A DNA stretch of 64,000 bases from Prescottella equi (GTDB taxonomy: Bacteria; Actinomycetota; Actinomycetes; Mycobacteriales; Mycobacteriaceae): the NCBI RefSeq assembly GCF_020171745.1, contig NZ_JAIVAH010000005.1, forward strand, positions 173,595 through 237,594. The letters run 5' to 3'. This document shows, in pieces, positions 8,701 through 20,700 of the stretch. The first letter of the stretch is position 1; each line of letters starts with the position of its first letter. A model generated the notes under the pieces. It was given only the letters and a program-made list of their open reading frames with translations. It ran no database searches and had not been told where the DNA came from. A program made the translations under genes and the position numbers.

Positions 8701-11700
8701 CTTGTCGAGTTCGGCGAACGTGGCCTCGCCGTCCCGATCGGTGACCGCGATCGCACCCGGTGTCTCCCGCACCCACCGGTCGAACGCCTCCGGCAGCGTC
8801 AACTCCGCGACCGGTCGGGCCGTGTCGTTGAACTCCCGCAGTACCGCCTCGCGTTCGCCGTCCAGGAAGACGTCGACGTCGGACACCCGGGCCGCAGGGT
8901 TCGCCGCGACGGCACCGAGCACGGCCACCTGGCGGCGGGCCATGCGGTCGACGGTGTCCCGGTCGAACAGGTCGGCGCTGTACTCGAGCCGCAACTGCAC
9001 CCGGTCCTCGTCCAGGAACTCGGTCCAGTTGAACACCAGGTCGAACTTGGCGGTGCGCTCCTCGATCGACACCGGTGCCAGCGTCAGATCGGACGACGGC
9101 GCCGGATCCGCGGTGCGACTGTGGTAGCCGACCATCACCTGGAACAGCGGGTTCCGGGCCAGCGTGCGCGCCGGGTTCAACCGTTCGACGACGGACTCGA
9201 ACGGCACGTCCGCGTGCGAGAACGCCGCCAGGTCCAGCGTCTTCACCCGCGCCAGCAGTTCCGCGAACGTCGGATCGCCCGAGACGTCGGTGCGGAGCAC
9301 GACGGTGTTGACGAAGAAGCCGACCAGGTCGTCGAGACCCTGCTCGGTCCGGCCAGCCACCGGCGCGCCGAGCGGCAGGTCGTCGCCGGCGCCCAGTCGC
9401 TGCAGCAGCGCCGCCGACGCCGCGTGCAGCACCATGAACATGCTGGCTCCGTACGCGCGGGCGACGGTCCGCAAGGCCCGGGTCGTCGCGGCGTCCAGGT
9501 CGAGTTCGATTGCGCCACCGACGAAGCTGGGCCGCGCCGGGCGGGTGCGGTCGACCGGGAGGACCAGTTCCTCCGGCGCGCCGTCGAGGACACCGTGCCA
9601 GTAGTCCAGCTGCCGGGTGAGCAGCGAGTCGGCGTCCGACGGGTCGCCGAGCAGCGCCCGCTGCCACAGCGTGAAGTCCGCGTACTGCACCGGCAGCGGC
9701 GCCCACTCGGGTGCCGCGCCCTGGGTGCGGGCCGCGTACGCGACCATGAGGTCGCGCAGGAACGGCCGGTCCGACCACTCGTCGGTCGCGATGTGGTGCA
9801 GCACCAGGGCGAGTACCTGTTCACCCTCCCCGACCCGGATCACCTTGGCGCGCAAGGGGATCTCGGTGGCGAGGTCGAACGGGCGTCCCACCGCAGCGGC
9901 CACGAGTGCGGGCGCCTCTTCCGGTGCCGCGTCGACCACGGTGACGTCGGGACGCGCCGCATCCAGGATCACCTGGACCGGTTCGCCGTCGTGCTCGCCG
10001 AACACCGTGCGCAGCACCTCGTGGCGGGCGACGACGTCGGCGAGGGCCGCGGTGAACGCCTCCGGGTCCAGCTGGCCGCGCAGGCGCAGCACGATCGGGA
10101 AGTTGTACGCGGCGGAACCGCTTTCCATCTGCTGGATCACCCACAGCCGCTGCTGCGCCGGCGACAGCGGGAGCCGTTCGGGCCGCTCCCCCGCCACCAG
10201 CACCGGCCGGGTCGACTCGTCGCGCCCACGGATGCGTCGCGCGAGTTCCGCGACGGTGGGCGCCTCGAACAGGTCCCGCATCGTCAGTTCGGCGGCGAGC
10301 TCCACACGCGCCCGGCTGATCAGTCGGGTCGCGAGCAGCGAGTGCCCGCCCAGGTCGAAGAAGTTGTCGTCGATCCCGAGGTCGGCGTCCAGCTCGAGCA
10401 CCTCGGCGAACAGGCGGCACAGCGTCTCCTCGACGCCGTCACGCGGTTCGCGGGACTCCCCGCTGCCCTGCCCGAGCACCGATTCGGCGGACGGCAGCGC
10501 CCGCACGTCGAGCTTGCCGTTGACGGTCATCGGCAGCTCGTCGACCGCGATGAACGCGGCCGGAACCATGTAGTCGGGCAGCACCTTCCGGGCATGACCG
10601 GCGACCTCGTCGGCCGCCGTCTCACGTGTCGGCACCACGTACGCGACCAGACGTTTGAGCCCGCCCGCTCCGGCGTCCGCGATCACCGCAGCCTGCCGCA
10701 CCGAATCGTGTGCGGCGAGAACCGACTCCACCTCGCCCAGCTCCACGCGGTGACCGCGGATCTTCACCTGGTCGTCGGTGCGGCCGAGGAAGTCGATGTT
10801 GCCGTCGGGTGCGCGGCGGACGAGGTCACCCGTCCGGTACATCCGTGCGCCCCCACCGACGACCGGGTCGGCGACGAACCGCTCGGCGGTGAGACCGAAC
10901 CGGTCGAGGTAGCCGCGCGCGAGCCCGACGCCGGAGATGTACAGCTCGCCCGGGACGCCGTCGGCGACGGGCCGCAGCCAACCGTCGAGGATGTGCGCGA
11001 CGGTGTTCCAGATCGGCCGCCCCACCGTCGGAGTGACGCTGTCCGTGGTGCCGCCGCCGAGCGTGTTGATCGTGTACTCGGTGGGGCCGTACAGGTTGTA
11101 GCCACAGGTTCCGTCGGTGTCGCGCAACGCGTCCCACACCTGGTCGGAGACTGCCTCGCCGCCGAGCAGGACCAGCGGAGGACGGTGCCGGCCGGGGCCG
11201 TCGTCGAGCAGGCCCTCCTCGAGGAGATGCCGCGCGTAGGTGGGCGTCACGTTGACGACGTCGATCTCGTACCGGTCGCCGTACGCGACCAGGGCCTGCG
11301 CGTCGCGGCGCAGCTCCTCGTCGCAGATGTGCACCTCGTGGCCCTCCACGAGCCACAGCAGTTCCTCCCACGACATGTCGAATGCGAACGACACGGTGTG
11401 CGCGATGCGCAGCGTGCGCCCGCCCTCACCGCGCACGACCGGCTCGAAGACCGCCTCGCGGTGGTTGAACTGCATGTTCGTGACGCCGCGGTACGGCGTC
11501 ACAACGCCCTTGGGGCGTCCGGTGGAGCCGGACGTGTAGATCACGTATGCGGGGTGATCCAGGCGGCCCGGGCTGCCGGGCGCGAAACCACCGAGCTCGG
11601 CTGCGGTGAGCTCTGTACCGTCGACGCCGTCGAACAGGGCCGACGGATCGTCGAGGGTGATCGTGTCGACCGTTGCCGCGGATAGGGTTTCGGCGACCGC

Positions 11701-14700
11701 CGCCATGGTCAGCATCGTGACCGGGCGCGCGTCGTCGAGCATCCCCACCAGACGCTCGGCCGGGTGGTCGAGCTCGAGCGGCAGGTACGCCGCTCCGGTG
11801 CGCAGCACCGCGAACAGCGCGACGACGGTCTCCACCGACCGCGGCAGCGCGAGCGCGACGATCTTCTCGGGTCCGGCGCCGTGCGCGAGCAGCACCCGCG
11901 CCAGACGGTTGATCCGGGCGTCGAGATCGGCGTAGGTGACGGTGTCGTCACCGAACACCAGCGCGGTGGCGTCCGGGATCCGCTGTGCGGTCTCGGCGAA
12001 CAGGTCCGCGATGGTCTGCTCCGGCAGCGGGTGCGCGGTCTCGAGCAGTCGGGCGTCGAGCGCGACCCGGTCGCCGGCGGTGAGCGTGGTCGTCCGGCCG
12101 ACGAGCCCGTCGACGTCCCCGGCGAACCGCTCGAGCAGGCCGACGAAGGATTCGAGCATCCGCTCGGCGTCCGCGGCCGCCACCCGGTCCGGGTGGAACT
12201 CGAACTTCACCTTGGTCTCGGCGCCGGGCGTGACGACGACGGTGAGCGGGTAGTGCGTGTGGTCGATGCTGTCGCCGCCGCTGATGTCGTGCGCGGCGTG
12301 CAGCGCCGACACCTGGTTCTCGTCGACGAAGTTCTGCAGCACGTACAGCACGTCGAACAGTTCGCGGTGCTCGCCGGTGCGCTGGATCGCGGCGAGGCCG
12401 AGGTAGTCGTACGGCATCAGTTCGAGCCGGTCGGACTGCGTCCGTCGCAGCAGATCCGCGACGGACTCGTTCGGCCGCAACGACATCCGCACGGGCACGG
12501 TGTTGAGGAACATGCCGACCACGGAGTCGATGCCCGGCACCTCCGGCGGCCGTCCGGCGACGGTCGTGCCGAACACGACGTCGCTGCGGCCGGTGACACC
12601 GGCCAGGACCAGCCCGAGCGCGCCGTTGAGGATCGCGTTGAACGTGATGCCCGTGCGGGCGGCCTGCTCGCGCAGCCGCTCACCGAGGTCGCGGGAGAGC
12701 ACTGCGTCGCGGCGGTCGGGCAGCCCGGCGGGCGCTCCGGTCCTCCGGGCCAGCAGCGTCGGCTCGGCCAGCCCGGAGAGCGACTGCTGCCACGCGGCGC
12801 GGGCGGCGTCGCCGTCACGGCCGGCCAGCCAGGACAGGTAGTCGTCGAATCCACCGTCGGGCGAGACGAATCCGGTGTCGTCGCCGCCCGTCTCGTACAG
12901 CGCGAGCAACTGGCTGACGACCAGGCCGTTGGACCAGCCGTCCCACAACAGGAACTGACGGTTGATCACCAGTCGGTCGCGGCCCGCGCCGAGGCGCAGC
13001 ACCGTCGCCCGCCACAGCGGCGGCGCGGTGAGATCGAACGGAGTGAGCCGATCCTCGAGCATCACCTGCGCGGCCCGCTCCTCGCGGGCGGCCTCGTCGA
13101 GGTCGGTCAGATCGACCTCGGTGATCGGGACGTCGAGCCCGGCGCCGACGAACTGCACCGGCGCAGCCAGTCCGTCGGCGACGAATCCGGCCCGCAGCGT
13201 GGGGTTGCGGCGCTGCAGCGTGCGGATCGCGGCGGCCAGTCGCTCCAGGTCGAGGTGCCGGTCGAAGTCCAGCGAGAACTGGGCGGTGTAGATGTCGGCG
13301 CCGTCGGCGATTCCGGCCTGGAAGTACAGGCCCTCCTGCAGCGGCGACAGCGGCCAGATCGTCTCGATGCAGCCCGGTGCGGCCGCGACGACGACGTCGA
13401 GCTCCTGCTGGGTGAGCGCCGCCAACGGAACGTCGGACGGGGTCAGCGCAGCGGGGCCCTCGTGCCCAGCGGCGAGGACGACGAGCTCGCTCAGCGCGGC
13501 CGCCCACCCGTCACTGAGGGCGCGGGCGTCGGCGGCGGACAGGTCCGGCTCGGACCAGCCGAACACCGCGCTCAGCACGGGCCCGTCCGGGGTGTCCTCG
13601 CACAGTGCGTTGACGAGCAGCCGGTACGGACCACCCATGTCGGCGTCGGGATCGGTTGCCAGCGAATCGGTTTCCGGCGCTCCGGTCCACGGGCCGACCA
13701 GCCCCGCCGGCATCCGGCCGAGGTAGTTGAACAGCACCTGCGCGGGCGATCCTGCCGCCAGCAGGCCGGCGGTGCGCGCGTTGGCGTACCGCAGCATGCC
13801 GTAGCCGATGCCGCCGTCGGGTGCCGCGCGCAGCGCCTCCTTGATCGACTTGAGCGCGTCGACGCCGTCGGTGCCGCCGGGCAGACGGACCGGCGTGATG
13901 TTGGTGAACCAGCCGACGGTGCGGGACAGGTCGACACCCGCCGCCAGTTCCTCGCGGCCGTGCCGCTCGAGATCGATCAACAGGTCCGACGCCCGCCCCT
14001 GCGCCGCGAACCAGCGGGTCACGGCGACGCGGAGCGCGGTCACCAGGACGTCGGTGACGTCGGCGTGCGCGAGCGCCGGCACCGCGGTGAGCACGGCCTC
14101 GGTGTCGGTGACGGACAGCCGCACGGTCCGGCTCGCGCCGGTGCCGATCGTCGCGTCGCCCTGCGCGGTCGGTACCAGTTCGGCTCCGGCAGCGGTGGTC
14201 TCGACCCAGTGGTCGAGCTCCCGCAGCCGGGCCGGACGCTGTGCCTGCGCGGTGACGAGATCCGCGTACTCGCGCAGCGACGTGCCGACGGCGTCGAGCG
14301 CCGCGGTCTCGCCGGCCTGCGCCGCGACCCACGCCATCGGCAGGTCCTCGAGCAGCACCCGCCACGACACCCCGTCGACCACGAGGTGGTGGGCCACCAG
14401 CAGCAGGCGTCCGAGATCGTGCTCGCCCGCGTCGAACCAGACGGCCTCGACCATCGCCCCTGACTCGGGAGCGAGCCGATCGGCGGCGGCGGACGATTCG
14501 GTCCCGATCACCGCACGCAGCTGGGCATCGTCGAGTCCGGTGACGTCGACGCGGCGCAGCGACGGTGCGACCGTGCCGCGTTCGGCGATGTGCAGCGACC
14601 ACACGCCCGGCGCGTGCCGGGTCAGGCGCTGGCGCAGTCCGTCGTGGTGGTCGAGCACGGACTGCAGTGCAGCCGCGAGAGTCTCGGCGGTGGCACCCGC

Positions 14701-17700
14701 CGGGGTGTGCAGCAGCACGGACTGGTTGAACCGATCGGTGCCGCCGCTCCACTCCGACAGCCGGTGCACCACCGGCATCGGCACCGTGTCGCCGGTGGTG
14801 GCGACGGCCGTGCGCTGCGGTGCGGCGTCGGCCGCGGGTGCGTCGGCGTCACCGATCAACCGCGCCAGAGCCCGCGCCGTCCGCTGCTCGAAGATCTGCC
14901 GCGGAGTGATCGAGAGGCCCTCGCGGCGCGCGAGGTTGACGAGACGGATCGCGAGGATGCTGTCGCCGCCGAGGGCGAAGAAGTCGTCGTCCTCGCCCAC
15001 CGCGTCCCGGCCGAGCACCTCGGCGACCAGGGAGGCCACCACCTCGGAACGACCACTCGGAGTGGAACCGTCAGTGCTCGTGAGATTCTGGACCGCCGGG
15101 GCCGGCAGCGCGCGGCGATCGAGCTTGCCACTGGGGCTCAGCGGCAGCGCGTCGACGACCACGAAGGCGGTGGGAATCATGAACTCCGGCAGGGTCTCCC
15201 CCGCGAACCGGCGGACGCCGTCGACGTCCACGTCGGAGCCGGCGACCAGGTACCCGACGAGTTGCTGATGGCCGGGGACGTCCTCCCGGACCACGGCGGC
15301 CGCGCGGGCGACGTCGGGATGCTCGGCGAGCCGGGACTCGATCTCGCCCAGTTCGATCCGGAATCCGCGCAGCTTCACCTGGTCGTCGGCGCGGCCCAGG
15401 TATTCGACGGCGCCGTCGGTGGTCCGTCGGACCACATCACCGGTGCGGTACATGCGGTCGCCGGGAGCTCCGAACGGGTCGGCGACGAACCGGTCGGCGC
15501 TCGTCCCCGGACGTCCGAGGTAGCCGCGGGCCAGCTGCGGGCCCGCGAGATACAGCTCGCCCGCGGAACCGTCGGCGACCGGCTGCAGGTACGGATCCAG
15601 CACGTAGAGAGCGGTGTTGGCGACGGCGAGGCCGATCGGTACCGTCGTCGCGTCCGCGGGCAGCGCCTGCACCGCGGCGGCGTAGCTGACCTCGACCGCG
15701 GCCTCGGTGGGTCCGTACAGGTTGTCGAGCACCGCGCCCGGCAGCACGGCCGCGAAGCGTCGCGCGACGGGTAGCGGTAGCGCCTCACCGCTCGCCGCGA
15801 CCACTCCCAGGCCCGTGCACGCGCTCGCCTTCGGCTCGTCGAGGAACAGTTCGAGCATCGACGGCACGAAGTGGGCGCGGGTGATCCGCTCCCCGACGAT
15901 CAACTCCGCCAGGTACTCCGGATCGCGGTGCCCGTCCGGTCGGGCCAGCACCAGCGCGGCGCCCGCGAGCAGCGGACCGAAGAACTCCGGCACCGAGACG
16001 TCGAAGCTCGACGGCGTCTTCTGCAGCACCCGGTCGGTGGGCAGGATCGGGCGGAACGTCTGCATCCACAGCAGCCGGTTCACGACGCCCGCGTGCGGCA
16101 CGACGACGCCCTTGGGGCGGCCCGTCGAACCGGACGTGTAGATGACGTACAGCGGGTGGTGCGGGAGCAGGTCGACGGCGACGGGGTCGGCCGGGCAGCC
16201 GTCCAGGTCGAGGTCGTCGACGAGGATGCGTTCGATTCCGTTGTCCGGCAACGCCGCTGCCGCGTCGGCGGACGTCAGCACGCACACCGGGTCCGAGTCC
16301 TCGAGCATGTAGGCCAGCCGCTCGGCCGGGTAGCCGGTGTCGAGCGGGACGTAGGCGCCGCCCGCCTTGCCGATCGCGAGCAGCGCGACCATCAGTTCGA
16401 TCGACCGCGGCAGCGCGACGGCCACCTTGGTCTCGGGCCGGACCCCGCGCTCCACGAGGACGTGCGCCAGACGGTTCGCGAGATCGTGCAGCTGCGCGTA
16501 GGACAGACTGCGCCCCTCGAACACCACCGCGGTCGCGTCCGGCGTGCGGGCGGCCTGCTCGTCGAGCAGTGCGGTGACGGTGGTCTCCGGGAATTCGACA
16601 GCGTGGACGGCACTGTCGCGAGCGGGGGTACGGGCGAGTGCGATCGCCGCGACCGGTCCGTCCACCGTCGTCGGCAGGCCGGACAGGATCGCGAGCATGC
16701 CGTCGGCCATCTGCGCGGCCGCCGCGTCCGAGACCCGGGCCGCGTCGTACTTCACCTCGAGGCGCAGCTCGTTGCCCGGCACCGCGATCAGCGTGAGCGG
16801 ATACGGCGGGTGCTCGTCGAAGCGAATGCCGGTGAGCGCCAGCGTGCCCGACGGGTCGACGATCGCGGTGTCGCCTACGGGATAGTTCTCGACCACGACG
16901 AGGGTCTGGAACAGTTCCTGCAGCCCGGTGACGCGACGCAGCTCGCCGAGACCCACGTACTGGTGCTCGAGCAGCGCCGACTGCTCGGACTGCCAGCGTG
17001 CGAGCACGTCCGCAGTGGTCTCGTCCGGGTTCAGCCGCAGACGCGCCGGCACCGTGTTGATGAACAGGCCCACCATCGATTCGATGCCGGGCAGGTCGCC
17101 GCCGCGACCCGACACCGTGGACCCGAACAGCACGTCGCGCCGGCCGGTGAGCCGGGCGAGCAGCAGGCCCCACGCGCCGTGCACGAGAGTGCTGGTGGTC
17201 AGGCCGCGCTCGCGTCCGAGCCGGTTCAGTTCACTCGTCTGCGACGACGGCAGCGACACCACGACGCTTCGGACACCCCGCTCGCCCGCGGCGGGGACGC
17301 CGGGCAGCGCGGGCGGCTCACCCGACCCGGCGAGCGCGTGCTGCCACACGTCGATAGAGGTCCCGCGATCGCGGGATGCCAACCAGCTCAAGTAGTTCCG
17401 ATACGCGGCCGGTGCGGGCAGCGTGAGCGGTGTCCCGGCCGGGCTGTACAGCGCCAGCAGTTCGCGCAGCATCACCGGGACGGACCAGCCGTCGGCGATG
17501 ACGTGGTGGATGGACTGCAGCAGCAGGAACTTCGCCGGTTCGACGCGGACGAGGGTGTAGCGCACCAGCGGCGGGCGTTCGAAGTCGAAGCCGCGCAGGC
17601 GGTCCTCGGCCAGCATCCGGTCGACGGTGGCCGTCGGGTCCGGATCGGTCGACAGGTCCAGCACCGTCATCGGGACGTCGGCGCGCGCCGAGATCACCTG

Positions 17701-20700
17701 CACCACGCGGCCGTCGGACAGCGGGCGCAGCGCGGCCCGCAGCACGTCGTGGCGATCGACGACGCCCTGCAGTGCGCGGTGCAGCGCGACGGCGTCGACC
17801 TCACCGCTCAGTTCCACCACCTGCTGCACCACGTACGGGTCCGGTTCGGTGGGCGACGCGCCGTCGCGCTCGTAGACGCTGTGGAAGTAGATACCGTCCT
17901 GCAGCGGCGTGGTCGGCAGAACGTCCGACATCGTCGGCGCGGTCGCGGCGAGTCGGTCGATGTCGATCTGCGCCAGCGGCACCAGCGGGAAGTCGGACGG
18001 GGTGTGCCCGCCGCCCGCCGCGGACCCTGCGATGTCGCGCAGGGCGGCCTCCCAGTGCCCGGCGAACTCGTCGGCCTCGGCGCCGGAGAGCACCCGGCCG
18101 GCCCACGTGAGCGTGGTGTGCAGGGTGGGCCCGTCGGGGCCGTCGGTGGCGAGCACGTCGACGGTGAGGGCGTGCCCGAGCGGCATCGCCGGGTCGCTCG
18201 CGCCGCCGGTCGCGGTGGGCAGCCAGCCGACACCGGCGCCCGCGGCGACGCGGCCGAGGTAGTTGAACAGCACCGGCGCGGCGGCGCCGGATTCCAGCTC
18301 CCGCCCGGATTCGGTTAGGTAACGCACTGCGCCGTAACCGAATCCGCGGTCCGGAACCAGGCGGAGCTGCTCCTTGACCGACTTGAGCGCCGACGACACC
18401 GAGTCGCCCGGCACGGCGAGGCGCACCGGGTAGACGGTGGTGAACCAGCCGACGGTGCGGGAGATGTCGAGCGCGGTGCCGGGCGTGCGGACCAGGTCCT
18501 CCTCGCGGCCGTGGCCCTCGAGGTCGAGCAGGATGTCCGCGTCGCCGCCCCGCCAGCGGCGCAGCGCAACCGCCAGTGCGGCGACGAGGACGTCGTTCGC
18601 TCCCGCATGGTAGGCGCCCGGGACGTCGGTGAGCAGTGCCGCGGCAACGTCGGGGCCCGTCTCGACGGTCACCGATTCCGCGGTGGCCCACGTATCGACC
18701 GCGGGGTCGACGGCGCGCGCACCGATCGCGAGCGCACCGGGGGCCGTGACCGAGCGCCAGTGGCCGAGGTCGTCGTCGAACGCTCCGCCGCGGGCGCGCT
18801 CGCCCTGCAGCTCCGCCCAGCGACGGAAGGAAGTGCCGACCACGGGCAGGTCGGGGCTCGTGCCCGCGAGCAGCGCGGTCGCGGCGCGCGCGAAGTCCTC
18901 GACGACGATGCGCCACGACACCGCGTCCACCACCAGGTGGTGCCCCACCAGCAGCAGGCGCCCGGGCGCACCGGGGCGCCGGAACAGCGCGGCCTGCAAC
19001 ACGTTCCCGGCCTCGGGATCGAGCAGGTCGACGACGGCCGGCCGGTCCGTGACCACCGCGGCGTCGAGGTCGCCGTCGACGTCGACGTCGGTCACGAGGA
19101 TCATGGGCTGGGCACCGGACTCGGGAACGGTGAGCGTGCCGTGGCCGCGGTCCCAGCGGGCCCGCAGTGCGTCGTGCCGCGCGACGACGGCCTGCAGGGC
19201 CGCGGTCGCTATGGCCTCGTCGAGGTCGGCCGGGGTCTGCAGCAGCACCCACTGGTGGAAGGTCCGCACGTCGGTACCGGCCGGGCAGACGCGGGCGACG
19301 ACGGGAGTCGGAGCGACGACGCCCAGCGCGACGTCGTTCGTGTCGGCGGCATCGGTGACCCGGCCGTCGAGGGCGGCGGCCAGCGCCGCCGCGGTGCGGA
19401 GCTGGAAGATGTCACGCGCGCTGATCGAGAAGCCCTCGCGCCGAGCCTGGTTGACGAGGGCGATGGCGACGATGCTGTCGCCGCCGAGCGCGAAGAAGTC
19501 GTCGGTGACGCCTACCCGCTCGACACCGAGGACGCCGGCGATGAGCCCGGCCAGGGTCGCCTCGAGCTCGGTGCGCGGCGCGACGTGCTCACTCGCCGCG
19601 GCCAGGTCGGGCTCGGGCAGCGCCCGGCGATCCAGCTTGCCGTTCGGGGTGAGCGGGAACGCATCCAGGACGACGAACGCCGACGGCACCATGTACTCGG
19701 GCAGCTTGTCCGACGCCCACGCCCGCAGCGTGTCGGCGTCGAGTGCGCCGTCGCCGTCCGGAACGACGTACGCGGCAAGGTAGTTGGCACCGGCCGGGGT
19801 CTTGCGGACCAGCACGGCGCTGTGTCGCACGGCAGGGTTGGACGCGAGCGCGGCCTCGACGTCCTCGAGCTCGAGGCGCATGCCGCGGATCTTGACCTGG
19901 TTGTCGGCGCGACCGAGGAAGTCGAGGCTGCCGTCCGCGCTCCAGCGCGCCAGGTCGCCCGTGCGATACAGGCGGGAACCGTCGTCGGCGAACGGATTCG
20001 CGACGAAGCGCGACGCGGTGAGCCCGGGTGCGCCCACGTAGCCGCGGCCCAGCAGGTAGCCGCCCGCGTACAGTTCGCCGCCGATCCCCTCCGGCACCGG
20101 ACGCAGCTGCGAATCCAGCACGTACAGCTGGGTGTTGGGGTTGGGGCGGCCGATCGACGTCGCGATGCGGGCGGCGTCGTCGCGGTAGATCACGTGCGAG
20201 ACACCGATCGTCGCCTCGGCGGGGCCGTAGCCGTGGTACAGCGTCGTCGACAGCTGGCGACGGAACCGGTCGAACAGGTCCGGCGTGAGCACCTCGCCGC
20301 CGCACCACACGTGCCGCAGCCCGGCCAGCAGGTCGGTGCCGCGGGCCAGGTCGAGCAGGACGTCGAGCATCGACGACACCAGGTACACGAACGTGACCCG
20401 TTCGCGGGCAATGAGATCGAGCAGGTATTGAGGGTCGCGCTCGCCGCCGGGCTCGGTGACGATCAGCCGGCCGCCGGACACGAGCGGCAGCAGGATCTCG
20501 TTGACGGAGATGTCGAAGGACAGCGGCGCCTTGAACAGCGACGCGTCGTCGACGCCGAATCCGAGCACCCGCTCGCGCTGCCACAGCAGCCGCGCGCAGA
20601 TCGCCTCGTGTCGGATCATCGCGCCCTTGGGCCGGCCGGTGGAGCCCGACGTGAAGATCACGTAGGCGAGACGGCGGCCGTCGAGGTCGCCGCCGGGCAG

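Noticed and set aside
7555..11685. Plus-strand open frame of 1376 codons opposite the NRPS
   Set aside because: It lies wholly inside the NRPS gene on the other strand; its translation is His/Arg/Val-rich noise and the NRPS domains are beyond doubt.
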